A stretch of 64,000 nt of DNA. It comes from Ottelia alismoides. Its lineage: Eukaryota; Streptophyta; Magnoliopsida; Alismatales; Hydrocharitaceae. The stretch spans positions 1,178,001 through 1,242,000 of the forward strand of contig JAZKJV010008264.1 in the NCBI GenBank assembly GCA_037367405.1. The letters are read 5' to 3'. The translations under genes were made by a program, and so were the position numbers. Below are positions 1-13,070 of this stretch, piece by piece. Positions within the stretch are counted from its first letter, which is position 1; every line of letters starts with the position of its first letter. Below the pieces are notes generated by a model, which was not told the origin of the DNA, searched no databases, and worked only from the letters and a program-made list of their open reading frames with translations.

Positions 1-2394
1 CTCAGTAATGCGATCCTCCTCGTCTGGCGCTCCTGGTGTGCATGGGATCGTCGCTCAGACGAGGCGCCGCCTGCTGGCATCCTACCACTCCTAAGTGTGA
101 CAAAATCAGCATCAAACATGTATGCAGACAAATCACCAAAAGAATCACTAGGAGTGATAATCTCTGTAAACTCTACCTGCTCAGACTTCCTCTTCAGGTT
201 GTTCGGGTTCGGCTCTATCTGTGCAGGATGGCGGCCTTCCCTCTCACTATCTCCAGCATCTCCTGGCGGAACTCGTCCATCTCTCGTCTGAATGTAGCCT
301 GATGCTCAGTCATGAGGCGGGCTAAGTCGTCTAAGGCGGGGTTCTCATAGGCTGGCCCATGAGAACCTGACGGGTGGCCTCGCTGGTAGTGAGGTTGTTG
401 TTGTGGCTGGTGCGGCTGAGAGGGGTACTGTTGTGGGTGATGCTGCGGCTGGTGAGGCTGATCACGCCTCCAAGAATGTCCCTGCTTATAGGGACGAGGA
501 CTATACTATTGAGTGGGCTGGGATGACTGCTGCTGCTGGTGGTGGTACACTGGGGGCTGCTGCAGCTGGTGATCTTGCTGATGGTCGTACTGGCCACCCT
601 GAACTAGAGGCTGCTACTGGGAACTGGCACCTCCGGCCGACCAACAGAATCCGGGATGGTCTCGTCGGATACCGGGTTGGGGTCGGTCGTGCCAAATCCC
701 GTTGACGTCCATCAATGGCTTTGGCTCGTAAGGGGGTGGCGGGAGTACTGCCAGAGGCTGATCCGGCTGGTAAACCACCATCTAAGTGTCGGGAGATGGT
801 GGTGGCTAGTAGTACTATTGCGGCTGCTGGTACGGCTCCGCCTGTACAAGGTGAACCTGTCTAGGTTGCGTGGAGCGCTGGGACGAACTGCCGCTGCTAC
901 TCGGATCCCCTCGTGCCTGAAGACGGGGATGAGAAGCCGTCTGTGCCTCCTGGAGACACATGAAATGTGTCTTCAGGTCACTCAACAACTATGACATCTG
1001 CTCCATCTGCGATATGCTCTAGCACTGCTTCTTCTCGATCAGCTCCATCCGGTCCAGCTTCTCGCTGATAATGCCCATGTCGGCGGTTTTGGACTCGGCC
1101 TGTGTGGCTGCCGCTGATGAAGTAGAAGGACCGGCATCTACCCGTGCTATCCTCTGAAACTGCGCGGGATGTGGCTGAGGGAGTCCCTGTGTGTAAAGTC
1201 GGGTCTGGGACATCACTGTGTAGTTCTCGACCATCTCCTCGTAGATGGCCCAGACCTGATCCTCGTCATTGGAGAAGTAGGAACCGCCACAAGAAGCGTT
1301 CATCAGGCCCTGCAGCTCTGGTGTCAACCCGCAAAAGAAGCTCGGAACAAGGTTCAGCTTCGTGATATCATGGTGCAGGCATCTGTCAGTAAGCTCATGG
1401 AACCTCTCCCATGCCTCATGGAACTACTCGTTGGGGAACATGGAGAAGTTGTTGATCAGGGTCCTCGCTGCATTGGTCTGCCCGAGTGGATAGTACTTGT
1501 GCAAGTACTCGGTGCGGAGCTGCTCCCAGGTATATACGAACTTCCCCAGATGCTTCAGCCAGGTGGCTGCTCTATCTACCAGTGAAAAGGGGAAGGCAAT
1601 CATCCGGATAGTGTCCTCGTCCACCTGTCTGTCGTGGACGGTGCTGCAGATCATCAGAAACTCCTGTAGATGGAGATGAGGCTCCTTTGTGGCGAGCCCG
1701 TAGAAGCGGGGAAGCAACTGAAGTGTGTTTGGGGGGAACTTGAAGTCCCCCACGATGGCCGGAAGTACCACCCAGCTGTGTATCTGCGTCGATCCGGGGT
1801 TGTGCAACTCCCGCATCGGTCTCGGTTGCTCTGCTGGTTGGCCTCCTCCTGCTCCTCCTCCTGGCTGTCTGCTGCTGCTTCTCCTCCCACGGCTCTCGGC
1901 TGATCTGTTGCGGCTCTCAGTCTCTCCATCTCTCTCCTCATGTCCACCATGAAAGCCCCCTGGTCTCGTATCTGTCACTGCATCGTCTCGAGAGAGGCTA
2001 ACATGGTGGTGTTGATCGCACCCTGGTCCAGAACATAAGTCGTCGTCTCTGGCCTCTGACCCTCAGTGCGATCCTCGCTGCTTGCCACGGTCTCTGCAAA
2101 GGCAAAAGACCCAAACTCAGGTGCCGAAATATCATCTGTCTGTCGACTCGCATCTGGCACTGGCATTTCAAGATAGGAAGAAGGGTGGTCAAGGGGGAAC
2201 AGAGCGGAGTCAAACTCGGGTTCGGAGAGCGGGTCTGGGCTCTCACGAACCAACCTAGATGAGTTGGTTGGAGTGCTAAAAAGTGGTGCAGCCAGAGGCT
2301 GCCTAAGAGACATCCTGCCCATCATCTTGATCTGGAGAGTTGGACAGATGGGATCTGGAAACAAACAAGATGAGAAAACAAACCCCGAATTCAC
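1..2394 (-). pseudogene. gag: gag of Element A (capsid/nucleocapsid polyprotein), decayed
   Basis: The retrotransposon gag domain is clear around 1760-1430, with PRFYGLATKEPHLHLQEF, then AFPFSLVDRAATWL and LRTEYLHKYYP. The domain continues through 1327-1019 (GLTPELQGLMNASCGGSYF, then a short coiled stretch near IISEKLDRMELIEK). Left of that come glutamine/proline-rich repeats (about 600-330) typical of the gag C-terminus in this lineage. The N-terminal part is an acidic, unrecognised frame (2394-1978). The frame is broken: a stop at 1975-1977, a frame switch near 1790-1900, an in-frame TAG at 1424-1426 and further switches below 1019. No zinc knuckle is evident in what is visible. Gag would form the virus-like particle that packages the element RNA. 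Confidence 0.85.
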
Positions 2395-3666
2395 CTACTC
2401 CACGATTAGCTGAAGACCGTAAGAGCTCGGTCAATTATCTTGTCTATTTTATTTTAGGTGATCATGTTAGGATATCAGAGCGGTTACGTGACTTGGTAGG
2501 AATCCAATCCGCTAACCAGACTGTCCCATATAAAAGGTCGGTAGTCTGATCAAGGCTTGGATATGGCTCTAGCCTAGTGTGCGGGTCACTCTCTCGCGCA
2601 ATCAAACCAGACAATGAGTGGGTTGCTCTCCCCAAGACAGATTTTTAAGTGAAGTTTCTTTTAGGGTCAAGTTTGTTTAGCAGTCTCAATTTTATAGTTT
2701 TTCTTTTTATGTATTTTTCAAAGCAAACAATGCTTAACGAATTTTTCGGTTCTCCTGATTATTTTAAGTCCAAAAAACGGGGGAGAAGACAAAAAAGCCG
2801 ATGCACGGAAATCAATGATTCATGCAGAGTAAGAGATGCGTACCTGACTCCAGCAGTCTACATGCAGGGTGATCTGCGCATAAATAAAAGACAGAATATA
2901 AACTACCTATATGATGCACGCGGAAAACCGTCCCTAGCAAAGCAATTTCTACACGAAAGAACAGTAGCCTGGTACTCGAGCCTAAGTCTAGAGTCCTATC
3001 TTGGGAGCCCCTCGGTGTCTGCCACAACAGATTCTGCACGCGTTGTATGAGACTCCTTAAGGCATGTGGACCAGAGCTCTAATAAGCTGGCTTTTTCGTG
3101 TGAATTAGTTAATTAGATCCAATTATTCGAACTATAGGTACATGCGGCAATTAAGTGTTTGGATCCTAATTAATTACGTCACAATCAAGCAAAATCCTAA
3201 GCTAAGGCTGAAAATCGTGTAAATAGAATAAGCAGTAAAAAATGGTCGAAAAGCCGCGAAAAACCGGTGAGGTCCCCCGAGCACACCGGTGCTCGGTGAA
3301 ACAGACCCCGAAAAGTCAGAAGTCCCTAAAAGTTCAGGTACTTAAATTATTACAATAATAAAATGTGCTCAAAAGAAACCTAAACTACATAAGCTTCTCA
3401 GCGGCTATTCTACGGCTCCCGTACTCCTGCTCGGTTCCTTGCGCTCTCCTGCGGCTTCGTAGAGAAGGAAGCCGCCTCCGACTCTCGCGGTTGCGACGGT
3501 TTCCGAAGAAGCCGCCTCGATCCTCAGGCCCTCGCAAGAAACAGAACAAAGTGATCAGACCAGATTATTATAAACAATCAGATAAAATATATCTACAAAA
3601 TATCTACAAAAAGCCGAGAAAAAGAAAAACCACGGAAAGATCAAAATTGACTATTAAGCCATGCTT
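2395..3666 (-). other. 5' leader of Element A, no gene seen
   Basis: This is the untranslated leader between PBS and gag. It matches the leader of Element C in places: the stretch around 2650-2730 resembles 35970-36060, and the stretch around 3000-3050 resembles 36350-36400. It also matches fragment E (about 41815-42004) around 3480-3660. The frames that are open here (for example 2649-3050 and 3365-3688, plus) show no domain and run against the element, so I do not call them genes. Confidence 0.6.
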
Positions 3667-3682
3667 CCCGGCAACGACGCCA
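3667..3682 (-). promoter_or_regulatory. Primer binding site of Element A (tRNA-Asp type)
   Basis: Minus strand TGGCGTCGTTGCCGGG lies three bases after the LTR end. It differs from the usual plant tRNA-Asp complement (TGGCGCCGTTGCCGGG) by one base. Reverse transcription of minus-strand DNA would start here. Its place between LTR and gag fixes the orientation of the element. Confidence 0.8.
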
Positions 3683-3685
3683 TTC

Positions 3686-6600
3686 TGATAAGCCAGAGAA
3701 CTCGAATGACTTAAGGTAAATCAGACAACTAAGGTCGTTGCGACCTCAGTCACTTGAAAAATCAGCTCGATCAAGAAAAATATAAGATCAGCCACCAAAC
3801 AGAAGGATAAAAAACAATCAACACAAAATAGCGGTCCTGGCTATGAGATTAGCCTGGTGTAGCACCCAGGGTCGGACTCAGGGAGCACGAATTAGCCTTG
3901 CAGCCTACGAAGTAGTCAATATTAAAAATGAGAAGAAAATGTATTGTTGGTGGGTTTTTAATTGCTTTTCTATTTTTTGGACTTTTAATAATGAAGGAGA
4001 ATAGGAAAAAGGCAAAATCAAGCAACTTCAACAAATTATTTAAGCCTTCAAAAATTCTCCAAAAATTCAAACAAAACTATTTTTATGTTTTTTAGGTTTT
4101 TTAATGTTTTTGGTGAATTTTTCATATTTTTCCAATTTTTATATGATTTTCTAAAAATCAAAGAAGGCGAAAACAGGAGCAATCTGTCCAGCTAGGCTTC
4201 AAAGTCCCATGAAAAATATCAAATGGGTATTTCACAGCCTGGAGATAATTTTTATGAGAAACAGAAACAACAAGGAAAATTTAGAGAAAGAGTTTATTAT
4301 TTTTTGAGTTTTCTATAATTTTTTAGAATTTTTATGAGTTTTTAAGGGTTTTTGAGTTTTTAAGGGTTTTTAAATTTTTAAGATTTTTATATATCCAAAA
4401 ATAGCCAAACTTGCATAGAAAAGCAAACACACGGAAATTAACAAAACCTATTTTTTTAGAATTTTTGGAATAGTTTTTATATTTTTTATGATTTTCTAAA
4501 CTAGACAGAAGCAAAAACAACAATTTTTGAATTTTTAAAAATATTAAAAAGCCTAAAAAATGTACCCAAAATTTAGGGAAATTTTTACACAGTGGCAGGA
4601 GCCACGTGTCCAAATTTCAGCAATTTGGGTTAAATTTGATATTTTATTTAAATAAAATAAAAGCTCACAGTGCACAGGGACCTAAATGCAAGAAAAAGTA
4701 TTTCTAGGGGCCAAACAATAACAAGGAAATAAACCCAAGGGCGCCTCATGCAAAATGTCCAAGTAATCACGTGCGGGACACGTGAATCAGGCATGGAGGG
4801 ACCTAATTGTAATTCCTATTTTAAAACATTCAATCAATAACACACAGAAATCACAGGGTTGAATGTGCAAATAAACCACACCTCACGTGTCGATGCACGT
4901 GGTCCACATATAGGACTAAAATGCAAATATCTGAAACATAAAGGTCTGATGTGCAAAATTACCAAAATAAAAACAATTAGTAAAATATTTACAGGACTAG
5001 GTGTGAATTGCAAAAAGCGGAGGGGCCTAAGAATAAATTACCCCTCTTATTATCAGAGGGCTGGAGGCGCGCCACGTGTGAGATCGAACGGTGTAGGAGC
5101 GCTGATGCCTCTTCGAAGAACCCTGGATTGGATCTGACGGACGAAGGCACGCCACGTGGATGATCTGATGGCTCTGGTGCGTGCACGCCTCTCGTCTACG
5201 ATGGACGGTCTCAATCGATCCCAGATGGATCTGACGACTGCTGGCGCTCCCTAAATAGAGGGCTGCGATTGGATCTGGAGCATCAGGGGTGATCGGACGA
5301 TGGAGAAGGATCCTCCAAGAACTCAGCGCCGGCGAACTTCGCCGGCCTCATGTGCGCGCCGAGGTCCTCCTCTGCTGCTGAGATATGAAAAAGCTCTGCC
5401 AAGGTGCTCGGCAGCCAATGGGCCCCTCCGATGAGGCCGGCGACCACGGGAGCGGTCCGGCGACGACGGAGGAGCAAAGCTCCTAGGCTCGAACGTTGGA
5501 CCACTAGATGAGGTCCATTTGACCTGCGAAACCACACCAGAAGCTTCCTGGGTTGAGGGCAAACTGCCTCGACACAGTTAGAGGTGAAATGGTGGTCGGG
5601 CGAGTCAGAGCGGACGACCTCCGGCGAGGCGACGGCGGTGGAGGTCAAGCCTTGGTTCCTGGGCGAACCAAGGTGGGTGCGTGGGTGCAGAAGGTGGAGA
5701 GGATTCTCACAGAGATGATGGACGGGTCGGATGAGCGGATTGATGATCGGAGCGGGCGGAATCAATCGGCGACTGTGAATGGGTGAATTGGGCGTAATCA
5801 AAAATTAGAGAAAACTAGAAAGAATCGGGTCTACTTGATGAAGGGAATCGACTGGGGACGAGCTCGGCGAGCTCTGGGTCGTAGCCTCGAAGGGTTGTCG
5901 GTGCCTGAGGCTCTGGCGCACCTCACAGTGGCGCACGGTGACAAGGGGTCGCCGGATCAGTGGCGAACGGCGTCCTCTCCTCTCTTCGACACTCGCCTCA
6001 CTCAGCTGTCACTCTGCGGAGTCTAGTGGAGGTCCTGGGATGAAGGAGCAGCGCCAAAGATGACGGGAATTGTGAGGCGGAGGAGATGCTATATAGTGGT
6101 CCAGGTTCGAGAAGAAGGGGTCGGGTCCGACTTGGTGAAGCACGGACCCCTAGACAACGCGTCGGGTGTGGATCTCGGATGCACGGAGAGTGATTAGGAC
6201 CCGCTGTTTAGGTGGGAGGTAGTTGGATCATCGCGCAAAAATTGAGCGAAGTCGGGTCAGATGCGAGATCCGCGGGGGAAAAGGTCTGGGGGGAGTTGAC
6301 CGGGGGTCAACATCCCTCGTGGACCAATGGGAAGCGGCCATTCAATAAATAATTGGAAATTCGATTAAAAAAAATAAATGGTTTTATTTCGAAAAAGTAA
6401 AACATGAAAAATGTTTATTTATTTTCAAAATAATTTTTAGTGATTTTTATTTATTTTTTTTAAATATAAATTATGTATTTACAAAATATTATTAATATAT
6501 ATAGGTATATACATGTATTTATTTTTTATTTTTATTTTTAGTGATTTATTTTTATACAATTATTCCAACTTTATATTTTTTATTTATAGAATAAAATTTG

Positions 6601-7127
6601 GAATAAAAAGATATTTTTATTTTATTTTTATTATTTATTTACAAGGGTTAAATAAATACTTTTATATACATATTTACATGGTATATATACTATGATGAAG
6701 GGGATTTTGTTTCTTTTTATTTTTCTTTTGTTTTTCCCATATTTATTTTAGTTTTATATTTACAAATATATACAAATTAATAAACACGCATTTTTGTCTT
6801 TAATAAGAGGAAAATAATTTTTATTTATATACATTGGTATATGTACACATATGAGCTTCCTTATCTCTCTCTACTTGAGATCTTTTGTGGTCAGGCCCAT
6901 GCTGAGCCCTCCCTTAGGATTAGGTCACTCAATATTTATTCTAAATATTCCCCTCTTTTCTTGTGTTTCTTTATTCCTTTATTTTGGCACAAAAACATGC
7001 TAATTATGCATATTTATGAGATGCATGTTCTTTGGCAATTTATGATAATTACACATATTTACAATGTATTTTGCTTAAATTTCTAGCTAAAATAAAGGAA
7101 TAAAGGGTGATGAAGTGGGATTCATCA
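3686..7127 (-). repeat. 5' LTR of Element A
   Basis: On the minus strand the LTR begins TGATGAATCCCACTTCATCA (7127 leftwards) and ends in ATCA at 3686, just before the PBS. It is about 3.4 kb: AT-rich flanks and a GC-rich core (about 5040-6330). The core holds several CACGTG cores and a TATA box. Open frames in the core (5283-5801, minus, and others) are compositional. The partner LTR lies outside the window. Confidence 0.8.
6089..6096 (-). promoter_or_regulatory. Putative TATA box of the Element A LTR
   Basis: CTATATAG lies at the edge of the GC-rich core, about 1.03 kb from the LTR start, with a GC-rich sequence downstream on the minus strand. The position fits an LTR core promoter (U3/R boundary). 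No start site can be read from sequence alone. Confidence 0.45.
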
Positions 7128-7496
7128 ATGATGTACTGATCATATTCTTAGAAGGTAAAGATTGAGAGTGCAATATAACACTTATATCTTTCAAACTAGG
7201 GAAGTGTGGATTATTAAGTCTCAAATCCTAATGAGTTAGTCCAGTTAACTCTTAATCCAACGACCATAAAACCCTGAGTTTCTTTGATTCCTCAAGTCTT
7301 GAGTGATAGTGAAAATGTCAGGGATAAAACCTTAAGTTAGTTAGATTTTATTTTGAAAAGGCTTTTTTTGTTTTTTTTTGTTTTGTATATATCCCATAAA
7401 TTTTATAAAAAATATTTTTTTAAAAACAATTATTATTTACATAAAGAATTTAATACACATAACATACACAATTTATACCTGTAGAATAAGCACCTG

Positions 7497-9325
7497 AGTT
7501 TCCAAAGCCTACTCTAAAACAGACTTACGATCCTGGAGACATCCGGATGATCGAGTGGATACAAATTCCACCAGTGCATGCCACTTCAAGTTCAAGGCTC
7601 AGCTCCTTTCTCTTCACTCCACTTTAATGGAAACGCTAATAAGGAACCTAAGATTCACCTGGAGCAGTTTGCCCGCATATATGGAACCACACACTACCCT
7701 ACCATTCTGTTAGGCAAAGTCAAGATGATCGTGTTTCCCTTCAGCCTCCAAGATAAGGCCATGCATTGGGTCAACCATCTAGGGAAGGTCGTGATGACCT
7801 GGGAGGACCTTAAGTCTGCATTCCTTCACAAGTTTTACCCTCAGTTGGCTCAACCAAATGCGAGCCCAAATTAGCAACTTCTCCCAGGTTACCCACAAGT
7901 CTATTCATGATGCATGGGAGAGATTCAAGGATCCGTAGGATAAATGCCCCCACCATGATATACTGAAGACTAGCTTGGTCCAACAGTTCTTGGGGGACCT
8001 AACTACCGAGAGTCAGAGTCTAGTTGATACCACTTGTGGTGGATCTCATTCTAATGAGGATGAAGATGTTGTTTGGCAGATATTCAAGGAAATGGTCGAA
8101 GGAGAGGTTGCACTCTCTTCATCTCGTGCACATTAGAGGCATCCCTAGACCATCCAGAAGCATGCCCACATGAACTAGAAAAGATGAAAGCTTCAACTTT
8201 AGCATCATTGGGGACCATCTATCCAAAGTGGAAATCATCGACAAATGATCACAAGATTTGGAGAAACTAGCAGAGATTAAACAAAGAACTCAGCATCTGG
8301 AGAAGTTGGATTAGATCACTAAGCAACTGGAGCTACTTGTGAGTACCGTCAATGCTTGCCAATCGGAGACCCCATAATCTGAAACCCCAGCTGAGAAGAA
8401 AGAAGAGCATCCCATGCAGCATCAACCTTAGCCTAGTCCACAACAAACGACAGTCTAACACATGTACTACATGTAGGCTTCCGAATAGGTCCTGCCACAA
8501 CAATAATTGGCGGTATTCTAGCCAGACCACCAGCCCTCATATGATCCAGTCTTCCCACCACCACCCCAAATCCAAGAGAACAGCATATGGAACAATGATT
8601 CACAGTTGGCCCATCCTGGAGGACATCCATAGGGTCAGTCTTCTATCATTCACCCGTACCACCGGCCTCAAGATGGTAGAAATATCCAGTACAACCAACA
8701 ACCTTAGCACAACCAATCTCCATAGTATCAAAATAATTGGAGACAAAATCAACCTTACCAGCAGTCGTAATACTGTCAGCCATATAACTCTACGTGGCTG
8801 CTCTGCATCAACAGTACCCTCCTCCTCCATATCAACAATATCAACTTCCTCCTCCTAAACAACATCAGAGAAATAACCAACACCCTTTGCATAATTATCA
8901 GTCTCAACGTGCTCAGCATGTTGAACCATTCGAGGTTGTTCCCCTGAACACTACCCTCGATTGTTTATCTCAACTGGTAAATAGCCTTACTGAGATGAGA
9001 TGAATCTCGATGACCTGACCACCACAAAAACTTGATCCCGATGCTGGTCAAAGCTAACCCCAATAACTTCAAAAGAAAGGAGCAGGTAGTGTGTGATGTC
9101 CTGTCCAACCCTACAAAGATAGATAATCATAATTTTATTATATCTAATGTTGTTACTCTCAAGAGTGGTAGGACCTTGTCAACATCTCCCACCATCAGGG
9201 GAAAGAATAAAGCATCATCTAGCGAATCATCCTCTTCTGCATCAGCCATGCCAGCCGCAGGATCAGGTGAGGAAGAAGAAGACGGAGGATCCGTACTAGC
9301 TATAATTATCCACCATCACCGGTAA
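7497..9325 (+). pseudogene. gag: gag of Element B, decayed
   Basis: The gag domain is visible at about 7560-7900 (FNGNANKEPKIHLEQFARI, then VFPFSLQDKAMHWVNHLGK and FLHKFYPQL). It parallels the Element C gag (FHGNTNEEPYIHQQRFSRI). Further right follow a coiled-coil stretch (about 8200-8340), a Q/P-rich stretch (about 8400-8870) and the ISNVVTLKSGRTL motif (about 9140-9180) that marks the gag-protease junction in Athila-like elements, then an acidic run. Many stops and frame switches interrupt it; the ATG at 7578 is not a true start. It is a relic with no expected product. Confidence 0.75.
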
Positions 9326-9554
9326 AAAGATCAAAAAACCATGAAAAAGATAAAAATAGAATAACACAAAAGTGGAGTCGAGATAGTTAGGGAGATTCCA
9401 GCACCAGTAGTTGATCTTGTGTCGATTAATGAAGCTGAATTTCCTGCTTTTCTTCCTGCATCACATACCTTTTTTGAGTGGCTGCTTACTTTATTCTAGC
9501 TAATTTGTAATGTTGATTCTGATGTACATAAGAACAATCTTTTTGGTTTTATGA

Positions 9555-10375
9555 ATGTTCCTTTTCCTAATGCTATTAAAAAATCCAAAAAAGAAAAGTA
9601 CATTGCATGATCCATCAATTGTGGTGATCATTCAGAACTTGGTTTTGGAAGTACCCTTAATGAAAGCCACGGAATACATGCCTGCAGTTAAGATAGGATT
9701 GAAAGAGGCATGTATAACAAAGCATCAGCCCTGCAAGAACCGACGTCACAGAGTCGAGAAACATATCTTGACCATGGCTACAATCAATGCCATTAGCAAC
9801 CTCCCTCAGAAAAATACAGACAAAGGAGCACCTTTGATCAGATGCGAGATTTTTGATTAAGTATTCGAGCGAACCCTTCTTAATAGCAGATCTTTAATAA
9901 ATCTCATGCCCAGCTCATTGCTCACATAAATTGAGGTGTGTCCACTCAAATAGACAAGCATGATCCTTCAGTTTGTTGATCAATCCATTAAGCGACCTAA
10001 AGGGTTGTTGGATGACATTATTGTGACAGTGCAGGATATGTGCTTCCCATTAGAATTTGTTGTCCTGGATATGGAATCGCCTGCCCCATTGCTCCAGACA
10101 CCCATTATCCTTGCTGAGTTGTTCCTTCGAATAGCCAAGATAGTAGTTGACTATGGGTCTGGAAAGATCATGTTCATCTCCTACAGTGACACAGTCACCA
10201 TAGATATGATCAATGAGCCGAAAGTTGTGTCTGATGAAAGCCTAGCAGAACTGCCTATAACAGACTGTGACATTATTGCAGAAATTAGAGATACAGATTT
10301 ATCTTTAAATAACACAATGACTCAGGAAATTGAAGTATATGGGATAATCCTCAAGCGCATCACGGAAGCGTAGGC
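9555..10375 (+). pseudogene. Retropepsin-like protease region of Element B, decayed
   Basis: Before the protease comes a segment (VPLMKATEYMPAVKIGLKE, about 9650-9710) matching the same place in Element C. The retropepsin core follows: VFERTLLNSRSLINLMPSSL (about 9860-9920), then VDQSIKRPKGLLDDI, FVVLDME, PIILAELFLRI and VVDYGSGKIMF. The family motif around the catalytic aspartate (D-x-G-A before S-x-N-L) reads N-S-R-S here, so the active site is gone. Stops split it at about 9858-9959. The frame ends at 10373 where the element is broken. Confidence 0.7.
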
Positions 10376-10700
10376 GTCGTATCGAATACGACAAAGAACT
10401 ACTAGTCGTACTAGTTGTTCTATGCAGCGGAATTTTAAAAAAATTTCATGCGGTGAAACCACATGATCCAAGAACAATTCTCGGATTGTTTCATCTAGAA
10501 CCACATCAAGTATAAAGGAATACCTCTTCAAATGTGGTTGATCGAGTCTCTACGAAAAAGAGACCTCTTGTCTCAAGTCCGATCGTCAGAGAAGACGTTT
10601 GCGAGTGCGGGGATGAACCGCGTGATCCTCGCAATCCAACAAGATGATCCAAGGACGGTGAACTCCTGATCTCATCGTATGATATCAAACACCTTCTTTG
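10376..10700. other. Unassigned junction sequence between Elements B and C
   Basis: About 325 bp without a gene. It lies where the end of the Element C 3' LTR (expected to start TGATAAACTGGG on the plus strand, as at 37137) should be, but that sequence is absent. It may be a rearranged LTR end or a fragment of another element. I cannot assign it. Confidence 0.4.
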
Positions 10701-13038
10701 CAAATGTGTCATTCCAAAGAAGATGACGCTTCGTGGATCAATGGTGAAGATTAGATCATGCGTAGAATCCAGTGGCTGAAGCTTGCATGATCCAACGGCT
10801 GACGATCAAACTGGCACCACATCTGATCCGACGATGGAGGAGCATGGTCGACGAACAGAGAAGAAGATTTGCTTGGGCGAACTCTCTCAGTGAGATCTCA
10901 CTCCACCAGCGGTCTTTATTGCTCCGAGGTGGTCAGTTGGAATCCCGATGAGGCCCTCTACTAGCTGGAGGTCTTAGGTCGGGCAGAGGGCCACCGGAAG
11001 GGAAGTTGCTCCAGGTATCTCCGGCGAGGTTGACTCCACCTCCAGATGTGTCGTTGGCTCTTGGGGACCTACACAAATAGACTAATGGGTCGAGGGAAAA
11101 GTGCCCCGACCCGATTAGGGGTGAAATTGAGTGGGAGATGGAGCGGGTGATGCTCTCCACCAGGCGGTGGAGCTTGGAGAGTTGATGTCCAGATCCGCAA
11201 GGGCTTTGGAGGAGCGGGGATGCAAAATGTGATCAGGAGGTGATGAGGATTGAAATGGAGGTGGAGAAAGCAGTGGAGCGGCAATGATGGCACGCGAAGG
11301 AGCTCGCCGGAGCTCAACTCCGGCGAAGTATGAGTAGAGCGATTAAGACTAGTTTACTTAACTAATTCCTAAACTAACAACATAAAATTAAACCTACGAC
11401 TACAAGAAGCAAAATGGAAGGATAAAAGTGCAGCTCTGATACCTGGGAGACACCTAGGGAGCAGGGTGGTCGAAGAACCACCGTGGGTGCCCCTCCGTGC
11501 TCCTAGAGCTCAGCCTGGCTGCAAATCGACTCCTCCTGTCATGATTATTTTGTATGAAAGGGTCGAAGGTGATAGAGCGACGAGATGCCCAGGAAAAGGG
11601 TGGAAATTGCGGGAAAACTAGTTTGCGCGTCAAATCAAGAGGCGGGGGTCAAGTTGATCGAGGTTAATGAACGAAGCACCATGATTGGGCGACCTAAACC
11701 GCTAAACGACAAAACAGGGCATTTTATTAAAGAATATTAAATAAAAATAGTAAATAATTTTATTAATTGTTTGTTATAAAATAAAAAATGTTTATTATTT
11801 TATGTAATATTTTTATGATTATTATTTTTTTGGATTTATTTATTAGTAGTAAATTTTTATTAGTGTATTTATAGGTATATTCATCTATGTTTAGTGTATT
11901 TTTATTATTATTTTATGTATTTTATTTTGTTATTTTTTCTTTTATTTTATATATTTACAACTTATTTTTATGAGTATAAATATATTTTTATTTCATTTTT
12001 ATGATGTAATTTGTACACTTAAATAAATAAGTATGTAAATTTTGTAGGTAGATTTATATGTATTTTACCTATGTTTGATATATATACTATTGTATTCTCA
12101 TGTATTTTGTTGAGTTTTTTTTGGATTTTTTATTTTGAATAGAATATGAATATTATTTACAATATTATAAAAATATAAAGAATAAAATAATTAAAGAATA
12201 TAAAGAATATATTTCCTTTTTTATTCACATATATGTATGATTGTAGGTATTTCATCTATGTTTTCACAAAGATTTATTTTATTTTACATTTTATTTTTGG
12301 TATTATTCTAATTTTAATATACACATTGGTTATAAATAATATTTAAAAAAATAAAAAAATAAGAATTTGTAAAAAAAATAAATAATAAATTAAATATTTT
12401 AATCAGTATAATGTACAATAGGGGTCAAAAACCTAACTTTCACATAGTAACTCCAAAAGATGTAAAACCAAGATCATTAAATAGCATGTATAAAATTATA
12501 TACAATTAGAGTGATTTTGATATGTTTTGAGTTCTTATGTGAAAGATATGGGTTGTGAAGTTTGGTTTTTGGCTTGTTATTTTGTGTATAAAATGTACAC
12601 AGTGTATTATTTTTGCACAAACTCAATTTTGTATTTTTATTCACATTATTATCTACAACTTTTATGTAAAAAGTTTCTTCATTTGATGGATAAATATTAA
12701 AGAATAAAATAGGTTCCAAAAATGCATAAATAATAAAATAAAATAACATGGTTTTATTCTATTTCCGGCCCTTATCTCCACCTACTTTATTCCTTGTCGA
12801 CCAACTCCATTTTGGACTTAGTCTCGGGGTTAGGGTCATAAAATATTTTCAATATTTTATTTATTTTTCTTTTCTTCTCTTTATTCTATAATTTTGGCAT
12901 TAAAAACCTTATTTTATATACAAATAATACAATAAATAATGAATGCTATTATGCACAAATTGATGTTATTTACATGCATTAGCTAGGATTTTTAAGGTCA
13001 AAATGATAGAACAAAGGTGATGAAATGGAGATTCATCA
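10700..13038 (-). repeat. 3' LTR of Element C (outer end damaged)
   Basis: The LTR starts TGATGAATCTCCATTTCATC on the minus strand at 13038, directly after the PPT. Its GC-rich part (about 10720-11750) aligns with 38720-39910 of the 5' LTR. The left boundary is uncertain because the expected LTR end is missing. About 150 bp that carries the TATA box in the 5' LTR is absent near 11540. Open frames here (10933-11317) are not genes. Confidence 0.75.
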
Positions 13039-13070
13039 CCCCCCTATACTTGCCTTTGCTAATCCCTAGC
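13039..13070 (-). promoter_or_regulatory. Polypurine tract of Element C with imperfect hairpin
   Basis: On the minus strand GCTAGGGATTAGC and then AAGTATAGGGGGG abut the LTR start TGATG. This is the expected site of plus-strand priming. The shape (CTAG/TTAG stem plus AAGTATAGGGGG) recurs four more times at 15485-15850. Confidence 0.75.

Larger units (their letters stand above)
1..7127 (-). mobile_element. Element A: 5' half of an Athila/Tat-like Ty3/gypsy retrotransposon
   Basis: Read on the minus strand, the order is 5' LTR (7127-3686), a three-base spacer, a tRNA-Asp-type primer binding site, a leader of about 1.3 kb, then gag running off the left edge. That order, the PBS type and the gag sequence place it in the Athila/Tat side of Ty3/gypsy. 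Pol and the 3' LTR would lie left of the window. The bases right of 7127 belong to Element B, so A appears to have inserted into B. The target duplication cannot be checked because the other end is missing. The gag frame is broken, so this copy is not autonomous. Confidence 0.85.
7128..10375 (+). mobile_element. Element B: decayed gag-protease segment of a Ty3/gypsy element, plus strand
   Basis: This stretch encodes gag and protease of the same family as Element C but in the opposite orientation. It is cut at the left by the LTR of Element A and at the right by unassigned sequence leading into the 3' LTR of Element C. No RT, integrase or LTR of its own is visible, so only about 3.2 kb of the element survives. 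7128-7496 looks like leader and carries no gene. Confidence 0.75.

Noticed and set aside
5283..5801. 172-residue minus frame
   Set aside because: Inside the GC-rich LTR core of Element A; no domain and no counterpart in the other LTRs.
11432..11450. tRNA-Met-type primer binding site (AGCTCTGATACC, also at 39446)
   Set aside because: It lies inside the LTRs rather than beside an LTR end, and the elements already have tRNA-Asp-type sites.
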